Shown here piece by piece: positions 16,074 through 24,106 of a stretch of DNA of 64,000 nucleotides. Both the position numbers and the translations under genes were made by a program. Position 1 is the first letter of the stretch. Each line of letters starts with the position of its first letter. The stretch is from Holophagales bacterium (GTDB taxonomy: Bacteria > Acidobacteriota > Thermoanaerobaculia > Multivoradales > JAGPDF01), in assembly GCA_016699405.1 (NCBI GenBank), contig CP064972.1:2883501-2947500 (forward strand). The letters are read 5' to 3'. The notes under the pieces are model-generated. The model saw only the letters and a list, made by a program, of their open reading frames with translations. It ran no database searches and had not been told where the DNA came from.

Positions 16074-17012
16074 ATGACGGGCGCGGCGAAGATCCTCCTC
16101 CACGAGGTCGGCCTGCGCGACGGCCTGCAGATGGAAAAGCAGGTCGTGCCGAGCGAGCAGAAGCTCGCCTGGATCGACCGCCTGCTCGGCTCCGGCGTCG
16201 ATCTCATCCAGATCGGCTCGTTCGTCCATCCGGAGAAGGTCCCGCAGATGGCCGACACCGACCGGCTCTTCGCCGAGCTCACCGCCCGGCGCGCGGCAAC
16301 AGCAGGTGGGCCGGTGCTCTCGGGGCTGGTGCTGAACGAGAAAGGGCTCGAACGCGGGCTCGCCGTCGGCGTCGAGCTCTTCTGCATGGGGGTCTCGGCG
16401 AGCGAGACGCACAGCCGGAAGAACACCGGCATGTCGATCGACGAGGCGACGCGGCGGATCCTCGCCATCGCCAGGTCCGCCGAGGCCGCCGGCCGCAAGG
16501 TGCAGGTCTCCGTGCAGTCGGCCTTCGGCTGCGGCTACGAGGGGCCGGTGCCGCGCGAGCGCGTGATCGGGATCGCGCGCTCGTTCGTCGACGCCGGCCT
16601 GCGCAACCTGAGCCTCGCCGACACCGCGGGACATGCGACGCCGGGAGACGTGACGGCGATGTTCGGCGAGCTGCGGTCCCTCGCCCCGGACGTCGAGTGC
16701 GCCTGCCACTTCCACGACACCTACGGCCTGGCGATCGCCAACTGCTACGCGGCGCTCGCCGCCGGGGTGACCTCGTTCGAGGCCTCGGTCGCCGGGCTCG
16801 GCGGCTGTCCGTTCACCGCGGTGGCCGGCGGCAACACCTGCACCGAGGATCTCGTCCACGCCCTGCAGCGTGGCGGGCTCCGCCGTGACATCGACCTCGC
16901 GGCGCTGATCGCGATGGCGCGCGAGGTGGCGGCGTGCTTCGGTCGCGAGATGCCGGGGAAGGTCTATCGCGCGGGAGCGATCCCCGAGCCGGCCGCGATG
17001 GCGAGGTCCTGA
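16074..17012 (+). CDS. HMG-CoA lyase-like enzyme (DRE-TIM metallolyase family)
   Basis: The protein is 312 aa. It keeps the HMG-CoA lyase active site: HEVGLRDGLQ with Arg15-Asp16, the metal His pair in CHFHDTYGLAIAN, the mobile-loop Cys in GLGGCPFTAV, and AGGNTCTEDL. Members cleave 3-hydroxy-3-alkyl acyl-CoA thioesters to acetyl-CoA plus a keto compound. The gene begins 8 bases after the dehydrogenase stop; an alternative GTG at 16062 would overlap that stop as GTGA. It ends 1 base before the CoA-transferase. Given the neighbours, a citramalyl-CoA-like substrate (yielding acetyl-CoA and pyruvate) is as likely as HMG-CoA itself. No other leucine-degradation genes are visible. Confidence 0.87.
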   Translation: MTGAAKILLHEVGLRDGLQMEKQVVPSEQKLAWIDRLLGSGVDLIQIGSFVHPEKVPQMADTDRLFAELTARRAATAGGPVLSGLVLNEKGLERGLAVGVELFCMGVSASETHSRKNTGMSIDEATRRILAIARSAEAAGRKVQVSVQSAFGCGYEGPVPRERVIGIARSFVDAGLRNLSLADTAGHATPGDVTAMFGELRSLAPDVECACHFHDTYGLAIANCYAALAAGVTSFEASVAGLGGCPFTAVAGGNTCTEDLVHALQRGGLRRDIDLAALIAMAREVAACFGREMPGKVYRAGAIPEPAAMARS

Positions 17013-17013
17013 C

Positions 17014-18210
17014 ATGGGTGCGCTCACCGGCATTCGCGTGCTCGACCTCACCAACGTCCTCTCGGGGCCGTTCTGCACGCTCCACCTGGCGCTGCTGGGC
17101 GCCGAGGTGATCAAGATCGAGAATCCCAAGGCGGGCGACCTCGCCCGCGTCCTCGGCAACGTGCCGAAGTACAACAAGCGCCTGATGGGCACGAGCTTCC
17201 TGGCGCAGAACGCCAACAAGAAGTCGCTGACGCTGAACCTCAAGGCGCCGGAGGGCAAGGAGATCTTCCGGCGTCTCGTGGCGACGGCCGACGTGGTGGT
17301 GGAGAACTTCCGTCCCGACGTGATGCCGCGGCTCGGGCTCGGCTACGAGGCGCTCGCGGCGATCAACCCGCGGCTCGTCTACTGCGGCATCTCCGGCTTC
17401 GGGAAGGACGGGCCGGATGCCGACAAGCCGGCCTACGACCAGATCATCCAGGGCCTTTCGGGCGAGATGGACGTCAACGGCGACGAGCGGCTCCATCCGC
17501 TGCGCACCGGATTCCCGGTCTGCGACACGGTGGGCGGGCTGAACGCCGCCTTCGCCGTGATGGCGGCGCTCTTCCATCGCGAGCGGACCGGGCAGGGGCA
17601 GGCGATCGACGTCGCGCTGCTCGACTCGATCATGCCGCTGATGGGCTGGGTGGCGGCGAACCTGCTGATCGGCGGCCAGGATCCGGTGCCGATGGGCAAC
17701 GACAATTTCACCGCGGCGCCCTCGGGCGTGTTCCGTACCGGTGACGGGTTCATCAACATCGCCGCCAACAAGCAGGAGCAGTGGGAAGCGGTCACCGAGG
17801 TGCTCGGCGTCGCGGACCTGAAGACCGATCCCCGCTTTGCCGAGCGCGACGAACGCAAGAAGAACCGGCGTGCGCTCACCCCGCTGTTGGAGGCGAAGCT
17901 GGCCGAGCAGCCGACCGCCCGCTGGGTCGAAGCGCTCAACGCGCGCGACGTGCCCTCGGGCGACATCCTGCCGCTCGGCAAGGCACTGGCCCAGCCACAG
18001 GTCGAACACCGCCAGACGCTCGCCACCGTCCACGTCGACGACGAGATCGGCGACGTGCGTCTGTTCAACTTGACCGCCAAGCTCTCGGCCACGCCGGGGG
18101 CGATCACGGCGCCGCCGCCGGCGCTCGGCGAGCACACGGAAGAGGTGCTCGGCGAGCTCGGGATCGACGCGGCTGCCGCGGCGGAGCTGAAGGCGAAGGG
18201 AGTCGTGTAA
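17014..18210 (+). CDS. class III (CaiB/BaiF family) CoA-transferase
   Basis: The protein is 398 aa, the usual length. It has the family N-terminus LTGIRVLDLTNVLSGPFCT, LLGAEVIKIENPKAGD, LKAPEGKEIFRRL, VVENFRPDVMPRLGLGYEAL, and the catalytic Asp171 in TGFPVCDTVGGLNAAFAVMA. Family members move CoA from a donor thioester such as succinyl-CoA or acetyl-CoA onto a free carboxylate through an aspartyl-CoA intermediate. Sitting directly after an HMG-CoA-lyase-like gene, it probably activates the hydroxy acid that the lyase then cleaves. It is followed by a palindromic repeat of the genome-scattered type at 18241-18327, and the operon then continues. Confidence 0.9.
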   Translation: MGALTGIRVLDLTNVLSGPFCTLHLALLGAEVIKIENPKAGDLARVLGNVPKYNKRLMGTSFLAQNANKKSLTLNLKAPEGKEIFRRLVATADVVVENFRPDVMPRLGLGYEALAAINPRLVYCGISGFGKDGPDADKPAYDQIIQGLSGEMDVNGDERLHPLRTGFPVCDTVGGLNAAFAVMAALFHRERTGQGQAIDVALLDSIMPLMGWVAANLLIGGQDPVPMGNDNFTAAPSGVFRTGDGFINIAANKQEQWEAVTEVLGVADLKTDPRFAERDERKKNRRALTPLLEAKLAEQPTARWVEALNARDVPSGDILPLGKALAQPQVEHRQTLATVHVDDEIGDVRLFNLTAKLSATPGAITAPPPALGEHTEEVLGELGIDAAAAAELKAKGVV

Positions 18211-18240
18211 GGATCCAGCTGTTCGTGTCGCCTGCCTCTC

Positions 18241-18327
18241 GTCATCCTGAGCGAAGCGAAGGACCTCGGTGGGCGGGACGATTTCACGAAAGCCCCCTCC
18301 CAGGTCCTTCGCTTCGCTGAGGACGAC
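18241..18327. repeat. palindromic intergenic repeat (REP/MITE-like)
   Basis: Left arm 18241-18266 and right arm 18302-18327 are inverted copies of 26 bases with 24 matches (core CTGAGCGAAGCGAAGGACCT), separated by 35 bases. The core GAGCGAAGCGAAGGA is a sequence I recognise as common in intergenic repeats of many acidobacterial and other environmental genomes. It can fold into a long hairpin between the CoA-transferase and the LeuC-like gene, where it may attenuate or stabilise the message. Confidence 0.75.
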
Positions 18328-18350
18328 AATGGAGGGAACAAGGAGCCACC

Positions 18351-19640
18351 ATGGGGATGACCGTCGTCGAGAAGATCCTGGCCCGCGCTTCGGGCCGTGC
18401 TGCCGCGCGCGCGGGGGAGGTCCTGGAGCCCAGGGTCGACCTCGCGATGTCGCACGAGAACGCGGCGCTGGTGCTCAACCAGTTCCTCGAAGTGTTTCAG
18501 GGCACCGGCCGCGAGCCGAAGATCTGGGATCCGTCGCGCATCGCGATCATTTTCGACCACCGCGTGCCGGCCGAGTCGCCGAAGACGGCGAGCAACCAGA
18601 AGAAGGTGCGCGAATTCGTCGGCGCCCACGGCATCACCAAGTTCCACGACGTGCGCGGCGACGAGGGTGGCATCTGCCATCAGATCCTGCCGGAGAACGG
18701 CTACGTCCTCCCGGGTGCGGTGGTGGTCGGCACCGATTCGCACACCACCAGCCACGGCGCCCTCGGCGCCTTCGCCTTCGGCATCGGCGCCACCGAGATG
18801 GCGAGCGTCTGGACGCTCGGCGTGGCGTTGAACATCGAAGTGCCGCCGACCATCAAGGTCGTGGTGAACGGCGAGCTGGCGCCCGAGGTCGGCCCCAAGG
18901 ACCTCATCCTCCACCTCGTCGGCACGCTCGGCGCCGAAGGTGCCAACTACCGGGTCATCGAGCTGCACGGCGAGACGATCCGCAAGATGTCGACCTCCGG
19001 TCGCCTGACGCTCTGCAACATGACCGTCGAGGCCGGCGCGACCGCCGGCATCGTGCCGGGGGACGAGGAGACGGTGCGCTACCTGCGCGAGGTCGCCGGG
19101 GTCACCGGACCGCTCGAGCTCGTGCAACCCGACGCCGACGCGGTGTACGAGCGGACGCTCGTCGTCGACGCGTCGACCCTCGCGCCGCAGATCGCCTGTC
19201 CGCACACGGTCGACAACGTCAAGCCGGTCGACGCGGTGGTCGGCGTCAAGGTGCACCAGGTGGTCATCGGCTCCTGCACCAACGGACGGCTCGAAGACCT
19301 CGCGGCAGCGGCGCGGATCGTCGCCGGCAAGAAGGTGGCGCGCGGCACGCGCATGCTGGTCTTCCCGGCGTCGTCGCGCATCTACCAGCAGGCGATCGAC
19401 CTCGGCTACGTGTCGACCCTGATGAAGGCCGGCGCCGTGGTGATGAACTCCGGCTGCGGCCCCTGCCTCGGCGTGCACGAAGGAGCGCTCGGCGACAACG
19501 AGGTCGCGCTGTCCACCACCAACCGGAATTTCAAGGGCCGCATGGGGAACCCGAAGTCCGAGGTCTACCTCTGCTCGCCCGAGGTGGCTGCCGCCTCGGC
19601 GGTAGCCGGCGTCATCACCGACCCGCGGAAGGGAGCCTGA
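18351..19640 (+). CDS. aconitase/isopropylmalate isomerase family, large subunit (LeuC-like)
   Basis: The protein is 429 aa, the length of the archaeal-type isopropylmalate/homoaconitate/methylmalate hydro-lyase large subunit. AAGGAG lies 5 bases ahead of ATG. The three [4Fe-4S] ligands are Cys309 (GSCTNGR), Cys369 and Cys372 (SGCGPCLG). Other motifs are FDHRVPAESPKTASNQKKVR, VVVGTDSHTTSHGALGAFAFG, and NRNFKGRMGNPKSEVYLCSP. With the adjacent small subunit it forms a heterodimeric dehydratase/isomerase that moves a hydroxyl between C2 and C3 of a malate-type acid. The operon context points to citramalate/mesaconate/methylmalate chemistry, but leucine synthesis or homoaconitase roles cannot be excluded. 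Confidence 0.9.
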   Translation: MGMTVVEKILARASGRAAARAGEVLEPRVDLAMSHENAALVLNQFLEVFQGTGREPKIWDPSRIAIIFDHRVPAESPKTASNQKKVREFVGAHGITKFHDVRGDEGGICHQILPENGYVLPGAVVVGTDSHTTSHGALGAFAFGIGATEMASVWTLGVALNIEVPPTIKVVVNGELAPEVGPKDLILHLVGTLGAEGANYRVIELHGETIRKMSTSGRLTLCNMTVEAGATAGIVPGDEETVRYLREVAGVTGPLELVQPDADAVYERTLVVDASTLAPQIACPHTVDNVKPVDAVVGVKVHQVVIGSCTNGRLEDLAAAARIVAGKKVARGTRMLVFPASSRIYQQAIDLGYVSTLMKAGAVVMNSGCGPCLGVHEGALGDNEVALSTTNRNFKGRMGNPKSEVYLCSPEVAAASAVAGVITDPRKGA

Positions 19641-19642
19641 CC

Positions 19643-20134
19643 ATGGCCAAAGTCATCGCGAAGCTCGGCGACGACATCTCGACCGACGTGATCTATCCGG
19701 GCCGCTACATGGCCACGGTGCTGCCCACCGAGACGCCGCAGTTCGCCTTCGCCGACCTGGCCGAGCTCAACGGCCTCCTCAAGGCGAAGCTGGCACCGCC
19801 GGGAAGCGTGATCGTCGGCGGCAAGAACTTCGGCTGCGGCTCGTCGCGCGAACAGGCCGCCTCCTGCCTCAAGGGCTACGACCTGGTGATCGTGGCGCGC
19901 GGCTTCGCCCGGATCTTCCTGCAGAATGCGATCAACCTCGGCCTCTCGATCGTCACGGCGCCGGACCTCGAGGCGGAGGAGGGCGACGAGCTCGAGGTTC
20001 ACTCCGACAAGGTGCTCAACCACGCCTCCGGCAAGGAGTTCGCGGTGATTCCGCTGCCGGCGGCTCGCCAGGCGATCATCGACGCCGGCGGTCTGATCGC
20101 CTACACCCGGCAGCGGCTGATGGCCGCGAGTTGA
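19643..20134 (+). CDS. aconitase/isopropylmalate isomerase family, small subunit (LeuD-like)
   Basis: The protein is 163 aa and starts 3 bases after the large-subunit stop. It has the swivel-domain signatures DDISTDVIYPGRYM near the N-terminus and NFGCGSSREQAASCLKGYDL, where the SSR serine/arginine pair sits at the active site, then ARGFARIFLQNAINLGL. It completes the LeuCD-like enzyme. It is the last gene of the operon; the next gene begins about 86 bases later in another functional class. Confidence 0.92.
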   Translation: MAKVIAKLGDDISTDVIYPGRYMATVLPTETPQFAFADLAELNGLLKAKLAPPGSVIVGGKNFGCGSSREQAASCLKGYDLVIVARGFARIFLQNAINLGLSIVTAPDLEAEEGDELEVHSDKVLNHASGKEFAVIPLPAARQAIIDAGGLIAYTRQRLMAAS

Positions 20135-20220
20135 GGCTCGATACGCGCGTCCACCCTGGTCTTCTCTTCGCCGCGCATTGTCGTGGACGGAGCACTTGGT
20201 CCTCCGCTGGGAGCCCTGCG

Positions 20221-21087
20221 ATGCGTGCGTGGGAGGCCATCGGGTTGTCCATCGTGGGATGCGTTCGGCCGAGAGGCGTGGCCGTGGTCCGGGTACTTTC
20301 TCCCCTGGTCTCGGCGTTCCTGATGATCTGGGCGGGTGGTGCGGGCCTGCTGGAAGGGGTGGAGCCGACGGCGGCGGCTGACCCATGGCGGATCGAGCGG
20401 ACCGATCTGGATCAGAAGCTCGCGGCGAGTGCTTCCGTGTCCGTCGAGAACCTCTACGGCGATCTTCGCGTGCGGACGGGAGGGCGGGGCGAGCTCTCGG
20501 TACACGCCGTCCTCCAACGCGCCGAGGCTGACGACGCTCTGCGGATCGAGCTCGTGGCGGAAGCCAAGGGCTGGCGGGTTCGCGTCGTCGAGCCCGGTCC
20601 CTCGAAGTCGCCCGAGGGGCCGTCGCGCCGCGCCGATCTCGCGATCCTGGTGCCAGCGGACACGCCGCTCTCGCTGCGCACCGGAAGCGGGCTCGTCGAG
20701 GCGCGCGGCTTCGCGGCGGCCCTTGCGGCCGAAACGTCGACCGGCGAGATCCGGCTGCGCGGCAGTGGAGCCGTGGCGGTGCGGTCCGATCGCGGAGCGG
20801 TGCGACTGGCGTTTCATCCTGTCGCACCCGACGGGCCTTCACGGCTCGAAACGAGCACCGGCGACATCGAGGTCGAGCTTCCTCCGCGGGCGAGCGCCGA
20901 AGCCCGCATGGAGACCCAGGGCAGCCTGACCACCGACTTCACCCTGGTGGTGGAACGGGTGGGGCCGCTGACCAAACGAGCCCACGCCAGGCTCGGCAAC
21001 GGGGGTCCTGAAATCAAGCTACTGAGCCGTACCGGCGACCTGCGGCTTCTCGAGCGGCTGGCGGTGGCGCCGTCCGCCGCGCCGTGA
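20221..21087 (+). CDS. exported DUF4097-like beta-helix protein
   Basis: The protein is 288 aa from ATG 20221, which has GGGAG 7 bases upstream. A GTG at 20284 would instead put the signal-like segment (LSPLVSAFLMIWAGGAGL) right at the N-terminus and is a serious alternative. The mature part has repeated short beta units typical of the DUF4097 'putative adhesin' group: ASVSVENLYGDLRVRTGG, TPLSLRTGSGLVEARGF, AETSTGEIRLRGSGAVAVRS, RLETSTGDIEVELPP. Such proteins are found in the envelope near regulators and efflux systems, and the function is unproven. The stop overlaps upstream sequence of the next gene, so the two may be co-transcribed. Confidence 0.7.
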   Translation: MRAWEAIGLSIVGCVRPRGVAVVRVLSPLVSAFLMIWAGGAGLLEGVEPTAAADPWRIERTDLDQKLAASASVSVENLYGDLRVRTGGRGELSVHAVLQRAEADDALRIELVAEAKGWRVRVVEPGPSKSPEGPSRRADLAILVPADTPLSLRTGSGLVEARGFAAALAAETSTGEIRLRGSGAVAVRSDRGAVRLAFHPVAPDGPSRLETSTGDIEVELPPRASAEARMETQGSLTTDFTLVVERVGPLTKRAHARLGNGGPEIKLLSRTGDLRLLERLAVAPSAAP

Positions 21088-21134
21088 GCGAATCGGAGCG
21101 GGTGTTCTCTTCATCGCACGAAGGAGGATCTCTC

Positions 21135-23960
21135 TTGAAGATCGGAACGGTGTTGTTGGGAGTCGGATTGGCGTTCGGGGCTACGTTGGCGGTGGCCGAG
21201 GAAGTCGCACCGGTGGTCCAGCGTGGTGCGACGGTGGTCGGTGAGGAACTCGTCCCCGACTTTGGCGAAGTCGCGGCGCGGGATCTGCCGGTGGTGCGCG
21301 CCTGGAAGCCGGGGGATCCGATCAAGGACATCCCGCGCCGCCGCTATCCGCGCGACGGTGCATTCGTTCCGGAGGAGCCGACCGGGTCGGATCCGTTGCT
21401 CGAGATCCAGGCCGCCTTCACCGATGCGCCGGCCAGCGTCGACCCGCTGCTCAACTTCGCCGGTCAGGGCTACACCGGCGTCAACCCTCCCGACACGGTC
21501 GGCGATGTGGGCGGCAACTACTACGTGCAGTCGATCAACGGCAGCGGCGGCGCCATGGTGACCGTCTACGACAAGACGACCGGCGCGCTGGTTGCCGGGC
21601 CGTTCGCGATGGACGGGCTCGCGGCAGGCGGGTCGTGCTCAACCGGGCTCGGCGACCCGATCGTCCTCTTCGACCGCGGCGCCGACCGCTGGGTGCTCAC
21701 CGAGTTCGCCTCGAGCGGCAACCACCTCTGCGTCTACATCTCGACGACGAACAACCCGACCGGGACCTACTGCCGGTACGACTTCACGACGCCGAGCTTC
21801 CCCGACTACCCGAAGTACGGCGTCTGGCCGGACGCCTACTACGTCACCACCAACGAGTCGAGCCCGACGATCTACGCGCTCGACCGCGCCAACATGATGA
21901 CCTGTGGCACGGCGCGGGTGGCGCAGAGCTTCACCGTCTCGAGCCTCTCGGGCTTCAACTTCCAGACGCTGACGCCCGCCGACCTCGACGGTGTCACCGA
22001 TCCGCCGGCGGGCACGCCCGGCATCCTGATGCGTCACCGCGACACCGAAGTGCACGGGCCGTCCGGGATCCCGAGCGCGGACCAGCTCGAGCTCTGGGCC
22101 TTCCACGTCGACTGGACGACGCCGGCGAGCTCGACGCTCACCGCGCTGCCGGCCATCAGCACGGCCGAGTTCGACTCGACCCTCTGCGGTCTCACCTCCT
22201 TCTCCTGCATGAGCATGCCCGGCGTGACCCAGGGGAGCGGCTCGTCGCTCGACCCGCTGCGCGAGGTGGTGATGAACCGGCTCGGCTACCGCGTGCTCGA
22301 CGGCCAGCAGGTGCTGGTCGGCAACTTGGTGACCGACGTCGGCTCCGATCAGGGCGGCGTGCGCTGGTTCGAGCTGCGCAATACCGGCAGCGGCTGGTCC
22401 CTCGCCCAGGAGGGGACCTACTCGCCCGATGCGGTCAATCGCTGGATGGCGGGAATCGCGATGGACAGCGCCGGCAACATTCTGCTCGGCTACAACGCCT
22501 CCAACGGTTCGGTGGCTCCGAGCCTGCGCTACACGGGGCGCTATTCGACCGATCCAGCCGGCACGATGACGGTCGCCGAAACGGTGCTCGTCGCCGGCTC
22601 GGTGGCGAACGGCAGCAACCGCTACGGCGACTATTCGGCGATGTCGGTCGACCCGAGCGACGACTGCACCTTCTGGTTCACCGGCGAGTACAACGCCGCC
22701 TCGACGTGGTCGACGCGCGTCGGCTCGGTCAAGTTCTCGGCCTGTGGTACGCCGGATTTCACCCTCTCCTCGGTGCCCACGAGCCGGGAGATCTGCGTCG
22801 GAGCGAACGCCACCTACGCCCTGACCGTCGGCAGCGTCTCAGGCTACAACAGCCAGGTGACGTTGAGCACCTCGGGCAATCCCGGCAGCGCCGGCTTCTC
22901 GGTGAACCCGGTGACGCCGGCCGGCACCAGCACCCTGACGATCAGCGGCGCCGCGGCGGGCACCTCGAGCTTCAACCTGATCGGCACGGCGACCGGTCCG
23001 AACGTCCATCAGATCCCGCTCGGACTGACGGTCCAGCCCGCGGCGCCCGGCGCACCGACGCTGACCGCGCCGGTCAACTTCGCCACCAACGTCTCGGCGA
23101 CGCCCGCCTTCAGCTGGAGCGCGCCGGCCACGTCCTCGACCTACTCCATCCAGGTGGCGACCGATGCGGCCTTCGGCACCGTCGTCGCCTCGGCGAGCGG
23201 TCTCGCGAGCCCGGCGTGGACGTCGAACGTGGCGCTCAACACCAGCACGACCTACTACTGGCGCGTCCAGGCAACCAACGCCTGCGGCGTGAGCCTCTAC
23301 TCGTCCGCTTTTGCCTTCTCGACGCTGGCGGCCCCTGGCGACTGCGGCATCGGCTCGACTCCGCAGCAGGTGTTCCTCGAGAGCTTCGACGGCACGGTCA
23401 CCGGCTGGTCGAGCGCCGGCACCGGCAACACCTGGGCGACGTCGGGGGCGCGATTCCACTCGAGCCCGACCTCCTACAAGGCGGTCGATCCGGCAACGTC
23501 GAGCGATCAGCAGCTTTCCTCACCGTCGATCGCTCTGCCGAACCAGACAGGTCTGACGCTCCAGTTCTGGAATCACCAGACGATGGAGCACCGCTCGTCC
23601 GGCGGCTGCTACGACGGAGGCCTGGTCGAGATCTCGACCGACAACGGCGGGACCTGGACGAAGCTCCTCTCCGCCGCGATGTTGACCGACCCCTATGACG
23701 GAGCGCTTGCCAGCGGCAATCCGCTCTCTCCCGCTCCCGCCTGGTGCGGCGATCCGCAGGACTGGCTCCGGTCGGTCGTCGACATCCAGGCCTACGCCGG
23801 TCAGACGGTGCGCTTCCGCTTCCGCCTGGCGAGCGACACGTCGGTCAGCCGCGAGGGTTGGTACCTCGACGACGTGAAGGTCCAGGCCTGCCTCGCCGGG
23901 CTCTTCTCGGGCACCTTCGAGACCGGCGACCTGAGTCCTTGGAGCGCCGTCTACCCCTGA
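21135..23960 (+). CDS. large exported multidomain protein with fibronectin-like and MAM/jelly-roll-like modules
   Basis: TTG at 21135 is chosen because AAGGAGG lies 7 bases upstream and it places a clean signal peptide (LKIGTVLLGVGLAFGATLAVA) at the N-terminus. The protein is 941 aa. Residues about 120-530 form a propeller-like region (GYTGVNPPDTVGDVGGNYYV, RWVLTEFASSGNHLCVYIST, DCTFWFTGEYNAASTWSTRV). A beta-sandwich (about 535-630), a fibronectin type III-like module (about 635-740; PAFSWSAPATSSTYSIQVAT) and a carbohydrate-binding-like jelly roll (about 750-915; GCYDGGLVEISTDNGGTW) follow. The tail reads TFETGDLSPWSAVYP, a motif shared with the protein at 44451-45890. No catalytic residues were recognised. 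Confidence 0.85.
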   Translation: MKIGTVLLGVGLAFGATLAVAEEVAPVVQRGATVVGEELVPDFGEVAARDLPVVRAWKPGDPIKDIPRRRYPRDGAFVPEEPTGSDPLLEIQAAFTDAPASVDPLLNFAGQGYTGVNPPDTVGDVGGNYYVQSINGSGGAMVTVYDKTTGALVAGPFAMDGLAAGGSCSTGLGDPIVLFDRGADRWVLTEFASSGNHLCVYISTTNNPTGTYCRYDFTTPSFPDYPKYGVWPDAYYVTTNESSPTIYALDRANMMTCGTARVAQSFTVSSLSGFNFQTLTPADLDGVTDPPAGTPGILMRHRDTEVHGPSGIPSADQLELWAFHVDWTTPASSTLTALPAISTAEFDSTLCGLTSFSCMSMPGVTQGSGSSLDPLREVVMNRLGYRVLDGQQVLVGNLVTDVGSDQGGVRWFELRNTGSGWSLAQEGTYSPDAVNRWMAGIAMDSAGNILLGYNASNGSVAPSLRYTGRYSTDPAGTMTVAETVLVAGSVANGSNRYGDYSAMSVDPSDDCTFWFTGEYNAASTWSTRVGSVKFSACGTPDFTLSSVPTSREICVGANATYALTVGSVSGYNSQVTLSTSGNPGSAGFSVNPVTPAGTSTLTISGAAAGTSSFNLIGTATGPNVHQIPLGLTVQPAAPGAPTLTAPVNFATNVSATPAFSWSAPATSSTYSIQVATDAAFGTVVASASGLASPAWTSNVALNTSTTYYWRVQATNACGVSLYSSAFAFSTLAAPGDCGIGSTPQQVFLESFDGTVTGWSSAGTGNTWATSGARFHSSPTSYKAVDPATSSDQQLSSPSIALPNQTGLTLQFWNHQTMEHRSSGGCYDGGLVEISTDNGGTWTKLLSAAMLTDPYDGALASGNPLSPAPAWCGDPQDWLRSVVDIQAYAGQTVRFRFRLASDTSVSREGWYLDDVKVQACLAGLFSGTFETGDLSPWSAVYP

Positions 23961-23984
23961 GACGATCGCAGTCTTCGGCTCTTT

Positions 23985-24020
23985 CCGGCCGGCTCCACCC
24001 GGGGGCCGGCCGGTTTCGTC
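23985..24020 (+). terminator. hairpin terminator after the large exported protein
   Basis: CCGGCCGGC (23985-23993) pairs perfectly with GCCGGCCGG (24005-24013) around an 11-base loop and is followed by TTTCGTCT. It starts 24 bases past the stop codon. Confidence 0.7.
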
Positions 24021-24106
24021 TCACGGCTCGGCAGGGCGGACGGACGAACGGCCGGCAGGGGGGGACCCTGCGGCCCGCTCGACCGCCGGCGTCCCGCGAG
24101 TCGCGC

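Noticed and set aside
14935..20134. Operon as ordinary leucine biosynthesis (leuBCD)
   Set aside because: LeuA is missing, and HMG-CoA-lyase-like and CoA-transferase genes are embedded. The dehydrogenase substrate loop also differs from typical LeuB.
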